Source: Anaeramoeba ignava (lineage: Eukaryota > Metamonada > Anaeramoebidae). Taken from it: a stretch of DNA of 64,000 bases. Location of the stretch: positions 232,501 to 296,500 of the forward strand of contig JAPDFW010000059.1 in the NCBI GenBank assembly GCA_028826165.1, written 5' to 3'. A program made the translations under genes and the position numbers. This document shows, one piece after another, positions 12,173-24,075 of this stretch (the stretch's first letter is position 1; each line of letters begins with the position of its first letter). Below the pieces are notes generated by a model. That model made no database searches and was not told where the DNA came from. It worked only from the letters and a program-made list of their open reading frames with translations.

Positions 12173-13898
12173 TTATTTCACTTCTGGTAATTTTTGATTT
12201 GATAACCAATCTTTATAATCTCTAATAAAATTTTTTGCATGTTTAAAACTTCCAAATTGAATCAAATAAGTTTGTTTTGCACAAATTGATTTTGAATGTG
12301 ATTTTTTGATTTCAATTTTCAATACTGTTTGATTTTTTGGATGAACTTTCAAAGAAGCACAAGAAATTGGAAAATGATCAACAATTTCATATTCATTTGT
12401 AATTTTGATATTATTTCCTGTCATTTCAACGATTCCTTTTCTTATTTTCTTGAGTGAACGATCCAAAAAAGAAATATCATAAAACTTAAGCATCAACGGT
12501 TTTTCTGAATCAGTTTGAGCTGCATATTCAACTTCTGAATTTTGAACTTGAGATTTTTTTGAGAGTTTGATTCGCGTATTTTTTGTTGTTTTATCAAAAC
12601 TTGCTCGAAAATGTTGATATTGATTAAGAAACAGTATTTTGTCTTGAGTGCTGAGAAAAGAAATATAGATTATTTTTGGATTTGAACAAACAAATTTGGG
12701 TCCTTTTTTCGAAAAAATAAACGATAAAACATCTTGTTGTTTCGAATTGACTTGAATTCGAAAAGATGATTTGATCTTATCAGAATAAATTTTATCTTCG
12801 GCTTTAATTGTAATATCTTCCGGAGAAATTACTAAGATTGCATCTTGTGAAATTCCTATTTTTTTGTCGTAAAGTTTCACATTGAGTGCCACGTTATTTT
12901 CAACTTGATTTTGTTCTAGATTTTCAAGTGGATTTTTTAATTCAAATGATTCAATAATTGAAATGATATCTTGTATGTTTTCAATTGAGAATATGAATTC
13001 GTAAGTTTTATTTGGTGAAATAAATTTGATTATTTTTTGGTTTTTGGATGAAAGTAAAATGCTCGAGTTTTCTCGTTTAAATTCAAATGTTTTTTCAAGA
13101 AATGTAATTTCAATATCATCATTTTGAATAGTTATTGTTGCTGGACAAATAAAATCATGTGCTTTAGAAAGGAGGTTTGCTTCAATTTTTAATTTCTGTT
13201 GATAAGATTCTTTTTAATTTTAAATTCAAATTCAAATTTTAATTTTAATTTTAATTTTAATTTTGATTTTAATTTTGATTTTAATTTTAATTTTTAATTT
13301 GATTTTAATTTTGATTTTAATTTTAATTTTAATTTTAATTTTAATTTTAATTTTAATTTTGATTTTAATTTTAATTTTAATTTTAATTTTGATTTAAATT
13401 TTAATTTTAATTTTAATTTTAATTTTGATTTTAATTTTAATTTTAATTTTGATTTTAATTTTGATTTTAATTATAATTTTAATTTTTAATTTTAATTTTA
13501 ATTTTAATTTTAATTTTAATTTTAATTTTAATTTTAATTTTAATTTTAATTTTAATTTTAATTTTAATTTTAATTTTAATTTTAATTTTAATTTTAATTT
13601 TTAATTTTAATTTTAATTTTAATTTTAATTTTAAATTTAATTTTAATTTTAATTTTAATTTTAAATTTAATTTTAATTTTGATTTTAATTTTAATTTTGA
13701 TTTTAATTTTTAATTTTAATTTTAAATTCAATTTTAAATTTTAATTTTAATTTTAATTTTAATTTTGATTTTAATTTTAAATTTACTGTTAAAATAAATC
13801 TTATTTTCGGTTAAATCTTTTAAATCTTGATTTTGTATTAATTTGGTTGAATTTAATAATGGTTCTTTTATTTGTTGAGTTGGAATTTCAGTTGTCAT
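12173..13898 (-). CDS. Tandem PH-like repeat protein (about three modules)
   Basis: Exons 13898-13787 and 13209-12173, phase 1 on both sides, 382 aa. The intron (13210-13786, 577 nt) is a (TTTTAA)n array. After a short N-terminus the protein is built of about three ~100-residue beta-rich modules beginning near KLKIEANLL, VALNVKLYDKK and LMLKFYDISFLD. Each ends in an amphipathic helix such as YLIQFGSFKHAKNFIRDY. The pattern (seven-strand-like alternation, Y/F-I/V-FxF near the end, then a helix with an aromatic) fits a PH superfold. The same module type forms the much larger gene at 48439-52775. Lipid or protein binding is inferred only. A 5' start inside exon 2 is less likely because the upstream sequence stays open and homologous in style. 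Confidence 0.7.
13213..13785 (-). repeat. (TTTTAA)n array filling the PH-like gene intron
   Basis: About 570 bp of the hexamer TTTTAA (sense strand AAAATT) with scattered TTTTGA variants. The same hexamer fills introns of the cyclophilin, GPN2 and RhoGAP-FYVE genes. Confidence 0.9.
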
Positions 13899-13907
13899 AA
13901 AATTGGC

Positions 13908-13965
13908 AAAAAAAAAATAAAAAAAAATGAAAATGAAAAAAATGAAAAATAAAAAATAAAAAATT
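13908..13965 (-). promoter_or_regulatory. Initiator-like TTTCATTTTTTTCATTTT tract
   Basis: Directly upstream of the ATG at 13898; repeated TTTCATTTT in gene orientation within 10-60 bases of the start. Function inferred. Confidence 0.3.
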
Positions 13966-14340
13966 AATAAGCGTTTTATTTTTTGAATTGGTTTTTTTCA
14001 TAAATAATCTTTTTAAAAAATAAAAACAATTTTGAGTTTCTTTCATCAAATTTTTTATTTAAATTTTTTTTTTGAAAGGGGTTATCTTTTTTTTTTTTAA
14101 TTTATTCTTTAATGCTTATTAATTAAAATTTTAAATTAAAATTGTAAATTTTTTTTTTTATTTTCTTTTTGAACTTTCCAAAAATTTTTCTTTAAAAACA
14201 ATACAATTTTAATAAATATGGGTAAAAGGTTTCATTTCAAATATTCCTTTTAAATAATTTTTTTTTTATTCTTAAATGAACTAAAATGATCTAAATTGAG
14301 TAAAAAAAAGAAAAAAGAAAAAAGAAAAATAATTTTCCCC
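13966..14340. other. Unassigned A+T-rich spacer
   Basis: Homopolymer-rich sequence with no open frame of note, leading into the ~180-bp satellite. Confidence 0.4.
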
Positions 14341-16560
14341 AATTTTAAATCTGTAATTAAAATAAGTTTAAATTGGATAATAATTTTAAATCAATTTATT
14401 TTAATATTTTTATAATTAATTTATAATTAATTTATAATTATTATTCTTCTTTTTATTATTTATTTTTTAATTAATAAGATTTAATTGAAAAAAATTTTTT
14501 TTTTCTTTTTAATTTGAATTAATCAATTTAAATTAAATAAAATAAGTTTAAATTGGATAATAATTTTAAATCAATTTATTTTAATATTTTATAATTAATT
14601 TATAATTAATTTATTATTGCTCTTCTTTTTTTATTATTTATTTTTAATTAATAAGATCTCTTTATAAAAATTAAAGCAAAATTCTTTTTAATTTGAATTA
14701 ATCAATTTAAAATTAAATTAAATAAAATAGGTTTAAATTGGATAATAATTTTAAATCAATTTATTTTAATATTTTTATAATTAATTTATAATAATTTTAT
14801 AAATTTATTTTATTATTTATTTTTAATAATTTTAAAATTTTTTGAATTAATAATTTAAATTTTAAAATTGCTCTTTTTGGATAATTTATTTTTAATTTAT
14901 TTTAATATTTTATAATTAATTTATAAAAAATTAAAGCAAATTGATTTTTAATTTAATTTAAAAATTAATCAAAATTCTTTTAAAATCAATTTAAATAATA
15001 AAATAAGTTTAAATTGGATAATAATTTTAAATCAATTTATTTTAATATTTTTATAATTAATTTATAATTAATTTATTTAATTCTTCTTTTTATTTATTGA
15101 TTTTTAATTAAGTTTAAATTGGCGGATCTTTATAAAAATTTAAAGCAAAATTCTTTTTTTAATTTGAATTAATCAATTTAAATTAAATAAAAAATAAGTT
15201 TAAATTGGATAATAATTTTAAATCAATTTATTTTAATATTTTTATAATTAATTTATAATTAATTTATAATTGCTCTTCTTTTTATTATTGATTTTTTTAT
15301 TTTTAAAATGGAATTTATTTTAATAAGATTAATTTATAAAATTTTTCAAAATTTTTTTTAATTTGAATTAATCAATTTAAATTAAATAAAATAAGTTTAA
15401 ATTGGATAATAATTTTAAATCAATTTATTTTAATATTTTATAATTAATTTATAATTAATTTATTATTATTCTTCTTTTTATTATTTATTTTTTAATTATT
15501 AAGATCTCTTTATAAAAATTAAAGCAAAATTCTTTTTAATTTGAATTAATCAATTTAAATTAAATAAAATAAGTTTAAATTGGATAATAATTTTAAATCA
15601 ATTTATTTTAATATTTTATAATTAATTTATAATTAATTTATAATTATTCTTCTTTTTATTATTGATTTTTTTAATTAATAAGATCTCTTTATAAAAATTA
15701 AAAGCAAAATTCTTTTTAATTTGAATTAATCAATTTAAATTAAATAAAATAGGTTTAAATTGGATAATAATTTTAAATAAATTTTCATATTTAATTTTAA
15801 TTAATTTTTATTATTCTTCTTTTTAATTTATTTTTATTAATAAAATTTAATTTTTTATTTCTTTTTAATTTGAATTCTTTTAAATTTTAGTTTATTTATT
15901 TTTCAATTTATTTTAATATTTTTATTTAATTTATAATTAAAAATTATTTTTTATTTTTATCTCTTTTAAAAATTAAAAACCAAAAATCAATTTTTAAATT
16001 TTAAATAAAATAAGTTTAAATTGGATAATAATTTTAAAATCAATTTATTATTTTTAATATTTTTTAATAATTAATTTATTATTTATTTTTATTATTAAGA
16101 TCTCTTCTTCTTTTTTTATTATTGATTTTTAATTAATAAAAGATCTCTTTTAAAAATAAAGCAAAATTCTTTTTAAATTTGAAAATAAATAAAAAAAGTT
16201 TTAAATTGGATAATAATTTTAAATCAATTTATTTTATTATTTTATAATTAATTTATAATTAATTTATAATTGCTCTTCTTTTTATTATTTATTTTTAATT
16301 AATAAAATTTAATTGAAAAAAATTTTTTTTTCTTTTTAATTTGAATTAATCAATTTAAATTAAATAAAATAAGTTTAAATTGGATAATAATTTTAAATCA
16401 ATTTATTTTAATATTTTATAATTAATTTATAATTAATTTATAATTGCTCTTCTTTTTATTATTTGATTTTTAATTATTAAGATTTAATTGAAAAAAATTT
16501 TTTTCTTTCTTTTTAAAATTAAAATAAATTAATTTAAATTGGATATATTTTTTCAATTAG
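14341..16560. repeat. ~180-bp satellite array, about 11-13 copies
   Basis: A long-period repeat recognised by the anchor AAGTTTAAATTGGATAATAA, seen near 14364, 14542, 14728, 15005, 15196, 15391, 15569, 15748, 16012, 16199 and 16370 (steps mostly 174-196 bp, with two larger steps holding decayed copies). Each unit also carries TTTAATATTTTATAATTAA, a GCTCTTCTTTTTATTATT pyrimidine block and AATAAGATCTCTTTATAAAA. Copies differ by small indels. It lies between the PH-like gene and the Cdc25-type gene. No open frame persists through it. Confidence 0.85.
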
Positions 16561-17768
16561 AATATTTGAAATTAATTTTAATTTAAATGACTAATCATTA
16601 AAAATTATTAAGATTTTGAAAAATTTTTGTTTTTAAATTTAAATTTTTTGTATATTTTTTTTTTGACATAGTTTTGTTTTTGTTGTTTTTGTTTTTGTTT
16701 TTGTTTTTGTTTTTGTTTTTGTTTTTGTTTTTGATTTTGTTTCTGTTTTTGTTTAAAATTGATCAAATTCATCAATAAATTAAAAAGAAGAAAAATAAGA
16801 AGAGCAAAAAATTCAATTAGAAATCTTCTTTTTGGGTTATTTAATATTTAAACAATAAATAATTTTTTACTAAAATAGGATCACAAAAATCAAATAAATA
16901 TTTAAATATAAAAACAATTTTCAAGAAAAAGATAGATTAATTATTATTTTATTCAAGAATTTTGGAAAGCAAAAAAAAAAAGAATTTGATTTGCTTTTTT
17001 ACTTCTTTAAATTGAAAATATAACTGGCAATCTCATTTTAAATTTCTAAATAATAAAAGAAAATAAACTAAATTTTGAATATTGATCTTGTTTCCAATTT
17101 TGAATTTATTTAATCATAAAAATAATAAACAAACGGGGATAAAATAATTAAAAAAAAAAAAAAACTAATTATCAATAAATTAAATTTTAATAATTTGAAT
17201 CATTTTCAAAACTAATTTCTTTCCAAATAGTTTTATTGAAAAATATTTTAATTGGAAATTAACAATTCTATTTTAAGAATCATTTTAGAAATAATATTTT
17301 TAAACAAATTTAAAAAATTTTCCCTTTATTTAAAAAAAAATAGAATATAAAGTAAAAATAAATTAACTTCATAATATGAGTAATAAATAATTTTTTAATT
17401 AGAAACGTATCCATAAATAATTAGGAAATAAAAAGATGAATTGATTTTATTAATTAAATTATTAAATAAACTTTATTGATAACAGATAATTTTTTAAATA
17501 AAAAAATTTTTTTTTTTTCTCTTTTATTGTTTTGACTTGAAAAGATCAAATATAAAAAAAACCTTCATTTTAAATTTTTATTTTTATTTTTATTATTTTT
17601 ATTCTTTGAAAAAATTTTTTATTAATTTTTTTTTTGTTTTTTTTTTCTCCTTTGGTATCTCTACCAAAATAATTAACAATTATCATAAAAACTACAATAA
17701 CTTTTTTTTAAATAATAAATAAAACAATAATTTAAACAAAGTAAATACACTTCTTCTTTCGTAAAAAA
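16561..17768. other. Spacer upstream of the Cdc25-type gene, with a TTTTTG microsatellite
   Basis: About 1.2 kb without a supported gene. A (GTTTTT)n stretch occupies 16673-16752. The rest is A+T-rich with homopolymers. A TTCATTTT plus ATTTTTATTTTTATT tract at 17563-17605 may belong to the promoter of the gene at 17769. Confidence 0.5.
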
Positions 17769-19505
17769 ATGAAAAGACTTAATCAATTCTCTGTAATGAA
17801 TAAAAGTGAAAAAAATTTTGAAGATTCTGTATTAAAATCTACCGATGGAAAAACAATTCATCCGCGAACTCAGCATCAAAAACTCTCGAAAACGATTGAT
17901 TTACACCCTTCAATAGAACCAGCTCCAATATTTCTTCCAAGAGTACAAAAACAAACATTGCGAAAAAATGAACTTGAAATGAAAAAGGAAAATCAAGAAG
18001 TAAATCCAATTCAAAATCATGATCAGAATACATTTGAATCAAGACAAAGTGAACATAAAACCAGACAAGAAAAGGAAATTGAGTTTGAAAACTACGATCC
18101 AAATGTGAGACAAATAAGCTCGGAAAAGTTATATCAAAACAGGTTCAAACCAATTCAAAATGAAAAAGAGATGATTTTATTGAAACAGAAGGAAATTGCA
18201 AAAGAATTGAAACCAGAAGAAAAAAACCCCAATCCAGTTCAAACTCTTAGTAGTCCCACTTATCAAGAACCTCTTATCTTACCAACTTTTAGGGATAATA
18301 ATCATGATTTTCCTGCAATTTCTCACAAAACAGTAATTTAATATTTAAATATTAAAATATTAAATTCAATTAAATTCAATTAAATTCAATTAAATTCAAT
18401 TAAATTCAAATTTTCGCATTGTTTTCATTTTTGCTTTTTTTTTTTTAAATAAGAAAAAAAAAAATTTTTTTCCCTCTTTTTTAAAAATATTCTTCTTTTT
18501 TCTTTTATTAAATTTTTCTATTATTTTTTTATTTAGTTAAGTGATTTACTTCTTGGAAAAATACCTCATAAATTTGATTATGTTTTAATAATCGATTGTA
18601 GATATACTTATGAATACGATGGAGGGCATATAGTATCAGCTCACAACTGGAATGATCCTATAGAAATTCTTGATAATCTTTTTTGCAAAAGAACTTATCC
18701 AAATTCATGTGTAATTTTACACTGTGAATTTTCACAAGCAAGAGCTCCCAAACTATTTGAGTTTTTAAGAAACATAGATCGCAAACTTTCGCAAACAACT
18801 CGAAAACCATTGAAATATCCGCAAATGTATGTACTTTCAGGAGGATACCGAAGATTTTTCACATCCGATCCAAAAAATCAAGAACTTTGTGAACCGCGCA
18901 ATTATCGAGAAATGAAAGACAAGAACTACTCGTTTCAGAAAAAGGCAAACTATCGTTTAGCAGCCGAGAGGATGAAGCTCAAACAAAAACTGCCTCGGGA
19001 AATTACTCTTGATAATCTTCGAAATTTTTGCAATTCTAATAAAAAACCTTTTTTATCAAGAAGTTATTCACAACCAAATTTCACTCCCAATTTCTCTTTT
19101 AATTCCATTTCTGGAAATCACCACTCAAAAAGAACTCGCCAATATTCCTCCCTCTCACTTACACCAGACAATACTCCGAACGGCGAAGAGTTTTTCATTG
19201 GCAAAAGAACCAAATCATTTGAAAACTACGATTGGGATCTTTCAACTGGCACTTGTTCCCCCATTCATTCCCAAATTCCTCGCACTCCAGACCAACTACA
19301 GTCTCTTCCTGAAGTTGATTCTATCAAGATTCATATCGATGAATTTAATACTTTGAAATTTCTTGAGGAAAGCTGCGACTGTGATTCTTGTCCTTTATGC
19401 CAAACCAAATTCCCAAAATTTTCAGATGAAAAAAAAACTACAAAAAAAGAAGAACATGATTTAGCTCATTTAGATTTGAATTCAGAAAGAAAAAACAAGA
19501 ACTGA
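17769..19505 (+). CDS. Cdc25-type dual-specificity phosphatase (M-phase inducer)
   Basis: Exons 17769-18332 and 18537-19505 (phase 0; intron 204 nt), 510 aa. The N-terminal ~185 residues are polar and probably disordered or regulatory. Residues ~186-350 form the Cdc25/rhodanese catalytic domain. It opens with LSDLLLGK and IIDCRYTYEYDGGHI, has the CX5R active site HCEFSQAR (Cys about 251, Arg about 257), then YPQMYVLSGGYRRFF and LCEPRNYREM. Cdc25 enzymes remove inhibitory phosphates from the ATP loop of cyclin-dependent kinases; active-site residues are all present. The C-terminal tail is rich in Ser/Thr-Pro sites (TPDNTP, CSPIHS, RTPDQ), suggesting phospho-regulation, and ends with a cysteine cluster CDCDSCPLC of unknown use. 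The intron holds an ATTCAATTAA microsatellite at 18361-18410. Confidence 0.93.
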
Positions 19506-19733
19506 ATCATGATTTACTTCCTTTCCAAAATTACATTTACTTTACTCATTTAGATAATTATTTGATTCTTTTGTTTGTCTTGTTTAAAAGAAGATCTTAA
19601 GTTTTTTTTGCTTTGTTTTTTTTTTTTTGTTAGAACTTTTTTTTAAAAAAAAGAAGAAGAAGAAGAAGAATTAAATTGAAAAAAAAAATTATAATAAAAT
19701 AATAAAAAGGATAAATTTCCTTTTAATTTCCTT
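19506..19733. other. Convergent spacer between Cdc25-type and Dna2-like genes
   Basis: The two genes converge here. The 228-bp spacer has a T run, a GAAGAAGAAG stretch at 19652-19670 and no supported gene. Both 3' ends and terminators must lie in it. Confidence 0.5.
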
Positions 19734-22700
19734 TTAATTTTCTTTTCTTTTTCTTTTTTGTTCCAATTCTTCTTCTTTTGAATTTGAATTTGAATTTGAA
19801 TTTGAAATTGAATTTGAAATTGAATTTGAAATTGAATTTGAATGTTTATCAAAAGAGGTTTTTCTTTTTTTATGAAATTTATAATAAACTCGAAAAAGAA
19901 ATGAATAATCCAAATTAACTAATTTTAAAGGTTCTTGAATTTTATGATAAAACTTATTAAAAGAAGGAATTGATGAAATTTGACCCAAATCTCCAAATCA
20001 TAATTAATTTGGATTTTGCTTTGCAAATGCTTGTGAAAATTTGACGATGAAAATAAAAAGGAATTTTTGCTTCGTTTGAATCAATAAAAAGAAAAACACA
20101 ATCAAAAGGATGAAACGAAGAAGAATCGATTGTGTGAATTGAAAAATCAAACACTTCTTCATCTTCAGTTTGAATTGAACTCAAATAATAATAATTTCTT
20201 GCTTGGCAAAAAATGTTTTGTTGTTCTGTTGTTGAAAAAATGAATCCAATTTGTTTGCTGGAGATTCCTGTTGAAATTAAATGAATTGAAAGTTCTATTG
20301 AAATCATGCATTGGATCATCTGGTTTGATTGATTCTTTTGGTTGATTATAAGAAGGGAAAGAATCCTCAATTTCAGGAAAATCATTGCTTTTTTTTGCAT
20401 TTTGAAGAAAATCTCTGTTCATACTAATAAAAATAACAGGGTTTTCAGGATTGATAATTTTGGATAAAACTTTCTGCTCCAAAAAATGTGAAATTTCCAA
20501 TTTTGGATTGTCATGCTTTTTTGGTTCATCTTGTGTGTTAGGTTTCAATACAGATTGTGAAATTTCTTGATCAAAACAAACCATTTGATTTTCATCATCA
20601 TTTAACGAATTTGCAAGATCCATAATTTCTTGGTTAACAACAAATTGTGATTTAAGTTGAATACTATTTCTTTTGACATTTTTTTCAAGAATTTCCAACA
20701 AACTAGGCGAATACATTTCAATTTCGCTGTTTGAATAAGAAGATAAAATCGATGGAGGGTTTTTGCTCGAATGACCCAAAAGAATAAATTTGTGAGCCAT
20801 TACTAAAGGCCCAAGTGAACTGGGCACATTCAATTCATTTGCATCATCAATAATGCAATAATCAAAACGAATTTCTTCTGTGACAAGCAATGAGTGATAA
20901 ATTTCTTTGACTGTAAGTGCAACAATTGGGAAATTTTGTATTTTTAATTGGAATTTCTTCAAATCTTCTTGAGAATTAATTTCTGTTTCTTCAAATTTAT
21001 AATTTAAATAATACTTTTCCATTTCTTCAGTTGAAGAACTCATTTTCACAAACGAAAGAATATCATTATGTGAGACTTGATCCTCAACAAATTTTCCAAG
21101 AATTCTTTTCAGTCCAAATTTACTGGATGAAACAACCAAAACAGTAGAATTGCGTTTCAGAATTTCTTGAGCAATATTTGCTGCCAGATGCGTTTTTCCA
21201 GTTCCAGGAAGACCTGAAATAATGATATAATTTGTTGATTGCAATTCATCCAAAATTAACTTTGCTTTTTCCACACTGTTTGCTGTTTGTGGAAGTGATA
21301 AAGGAATCCCAGAAATATCAGTCTGGTTATCTAAATTTCCGAGTAAATGCGGTGCGTCTTGGAACAATATCTGGCGAATTTTGTTGTTTTTAACCACAAA
21401 CTGGAAGATATTTGTTCTTTGGATTTTGTGATTCGAAATGGAAAAAGAAACATCGATCCGGAATGTTGGTTTGTTTTGTGTGTCATTTTCAACAGACAAA
21501 AGCAGAGGGATTTGATTCTCAGTTTCAATTTCCACCAAAGTGTTTGTAATTGAGATTATTCTTGCTTCGCAAATAATTTTTGGATGGATTGATTTTTTTG
21601 CGTTGATTTGAGGATTTGAAACTAAGGAAACAAGAGCAATATATGCTCCTTTAATAAATTTCTGTGGGATCCAATTTTGCGACAAACGTCTGAATTTATA
21701 ATTCCAAAATTCTTTAGTTTCGATGAAATTTTCATTTTCATTTTCATTTTCATTTTCATTGTTGTTTTGTATTTGATCAGATTCAATAAGTTCAAGATCT
21801 CCAATAGTCAAACCAAGACGAATGCGTTCTTCAAGAGGTTGTGTCCATATTTCTTGATTGAGCAAATAACTCTGTGTTGATTCCTTATCCAAAAAGAGAT
21901 TCCATATTTTCAAAAATTGCAAGTCTTGATTGGTTAAAAAATTTGTAGGATAGAATTTATCGTGATTTTTTTCTGTGCCGCTTTGCAAAAGATCATAAAT
22001 GGCACAAAAACGGGCAAATTGGCATTTAGCACATGATCTCGCAATTGATGTATCAATCTTTGGGAGTGTGTTTCTTATTCTATGCAAAGCAATTAAATTG
22101 CGACGAAATAGCAAGTCGCTAAAAATACTCTGATCGAACAAAACAGCGACTGTGTTGTCATAAATACTCTTTTTGAAATAATGCAAAATTCCATGATCAA
22201 CTTCAGAATTGTATTTTTCTGATAGCATTTTCAAATATAATTGCACTTGTTCAATTTGAGAATTTTGAACAGGCTTTTCTGAGTTTTTGTATTCAAGTGG
22301 CGTTATTTTTGGTTCAAGTAATTTTTTCTTTTTTTGTTGATCCAATTCTGGGTTTTGCATAATAATTTTCGGATCAACTTCTGAAAATGTTGATTTGACA
22401 ACACTATCAATTTTGCCAACAAATCCATATGATAAAGAGTTGATTTTTTCCTCCACACTAACTAAACTATCCACCTTCCAAAAAAACTCTTGCTGTTGTC
22501 TGCGGTATTTCATTCTTGCCACTTTTATTTTTCCGTAATTATCCATATATTTTTTTTTCCACTGCAAATAATTAAAAATGAATTTGTTGAGTTTTGTTTT
22601 CATTTGGGAAATTGTTTCTTCGGAAAGAAGAATATTGACTGATTTTTTTTGGATTTCTTCATCAAAAACATCGAAAAGAATTTGATTTGTTTGATTTGCG

Positions 22701-23134
22701 TTTTTTTGCGAATTTTGCGATGTTTTGAGAAGACAGTGCTCAAAAATTTCATGAGCAATTTCGCCTGTTTGCATGAGTTGGACTGCTTGAACTGAATGAA
22801 AAGGTATGAATACCGATGACAAAACAGACTTTCTTAAACACCAACTTCCAGAACAAATGTCTGTCATGTTAATGAATATTTCAGGATTGACAGAAATTGA
22901 GTTGGTTTCATTTGAAATTGTGATACTGTCTTCATTTTCTTTCATTTTACTTTTTTCATCAATTGTTATTTTTATATGATCTTCTTCTGAAATGTTTAAT
23001 TCTGTCCATTTTCCTTTTAGAATTATATTGAATTTTGTTTTACTATTTGGTGTTATTGTTTGAAGTATTTTTAATTGTTTGTATAGTGAAATTTTTTTCA
23101 CAATAAGAAATTCTTCTTCAATTTGTTTTAACAT
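19734..23134 (-). CDS. Dna2-like nuclease-helicase, frame broken twice, helicase motifs degenerate
   Basis: One long coding stretch read in three frames: frame A 23134 to about 20305, frame B to about 20003, frame C to the stop at 19734. Both switches equal one extra base; together about 1132 aa. The nuclease half looks intact: Cys94/Cys99 (CSGSWCLR), GEIAHEIF (~124-131), GKIDSV (~240), PLEYKN (~277-282), QVQLYLKML, and the iron-sulfur C-x2-C-x5-C in CAKCQFARFC (~367-376). The SF1 helicase half has Walker A GLPGTGKTH (~641-649), but motif II reads IIDDAN instead of DEAxQ, motif III reads LLGHSSKNPP where a GDxxQLPP type is expected, and motif VI reads RQIFTSICKAKSK. Frame C restores a family-like end (FGDLGQISSIPSF). 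Dna2 acts in Okazaki flap processing and end resection. Here a decaying paralogue or a nuclease with a non-catalytic helicase is inferred; assembly error may explain the frames. A SerAsn repeat ends the protein. Confidence 0.8.
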
Positions 23135-23146
23135 TTTTTTTTTTTA

Positions 23147-23181
23147 AATGAAATGAAAAAATGAAAAAATGAAAAAATGAT
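23147..23181 (-). promoter_or_regulatory. Initiator-like TTTTTTCATTTTTTCATT tract
   Basis: Four TTTCAT motifs within 15-50 bases of the Dna2-like start codon. Function inferred from recurrence at other genes. Confidence 0.35.
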
Positions 23182-24075
23182 TTTGGATTGAATAGTTTTT
23201 TTTTTTTTTTTTTTTAAAAAAGAACAAAAAAAGAAATTTTGAATTAAATTATTTTGATTTTTGAAATTTTTCATTTTGATTTTGATTTTAATTTTGATTT
23301 AGATTTTATTTAGATTTTAATTTTGATTTAAATTTTAATTTTGATTTTGATTTGATTTTAAATTTTGATTTTAATTTTCATTTTGATTTTGATTTTAATT
23401 TTTATTTTTATTTAATTTTGATTTTTTTGATTTTTTTGATTTTGATTTTGATTTGATTTTGATTTTGATTTTGATTTTGATTTTGATTTTGATTTGATTT
23501 TAATTTTGATTTTGATTTTCATTTTCATTTGAATTTTGATTTTGATTTTTGATTTTGATTTATATTTTGATTTTTTTCATTTTTCATTTTCATTTTCATT
23601 TTCATTTTGATTTTGATTTTAATTTTAATTTTGATTTTAATTTTGATTTTGATTTTGATTTTGATTTTGATTTTGATTTTCATTTTCATTTTCATTTTCA
23701 TTTTGATTTTGATTTTGATTTTCATTTTGATTTATATTTTAATTTTAATTTTAATTTTGATTTTGATTTATATTTTGATTTTGATTTTGATTTTGATTTT
23801 GATTTTGATTTAAATTATTATTTTGATTTTGATTTTAATTTTAATTTTGATTTTGATTTAAATTTTGATTTTCATTTTCATTTTCATTTTCATTTTCATT
23901 TAAATTTTGAATTTGAATTTGATTTGAATTTTCATTTTGATTTTGATTTTGATTTTGATTTTGATTTTGAATTATGATTTTAATTTTAATTTTGAATTTT
24001 GATTTGATTTTCATTTTCATTTTGATTTTAATTTTGATTTTAATTTAGATTTAGATTTTGATTTTAATTTTGATT
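23182..24075. repeat. Mixed TTTTGA/TTTTCA/TTTTAA hexamer array downstream of the RasGAP gene
   Basis: About 800 bp (from ~23270) of hexamers that on the minus strand read CAAAAT, GAAAAT, AAAAAT and TAAAAT. It is continuous with the codons of the Asn-Gln/Asn-Glu tail of the gene ending at 24076. Apparent open frames on both strands here are products of the repeat and are not called as genes. Confidence 0.85.

Noticed and set aside
14341-16560. CRISPR-like array
   Set aside because: Repeats are ~180 bp without unique spacers, in a eukaryotic context.
17537-17722. 61-codon Phe/Tyr-rich + strand frame
   Set aside because: Composition is that of T-rich upstream DNA; no domain; sits just before the Cdc25-type start.
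19009-19356. 115-codon + strand frame inside the Cdc25-type gene
   Set aside because: Out-of-frame shadow of the phosphatase C-terminal region.
20306-20435. 130-nt intron explaining the first frame break in the Dna2-like gene
   Set aside because: Splice signals and phase are possible, but the segment has coding-like composition and in-frame polar sequence, unlike the very A/T-rich introns here; kept only as an alternative.
23549-23977. Open + strand frame coding Phe-Asp/His repeats
   Set aside because: Pure mirror of a hexamer array; hexamers keep all frames open, no start context or domain.
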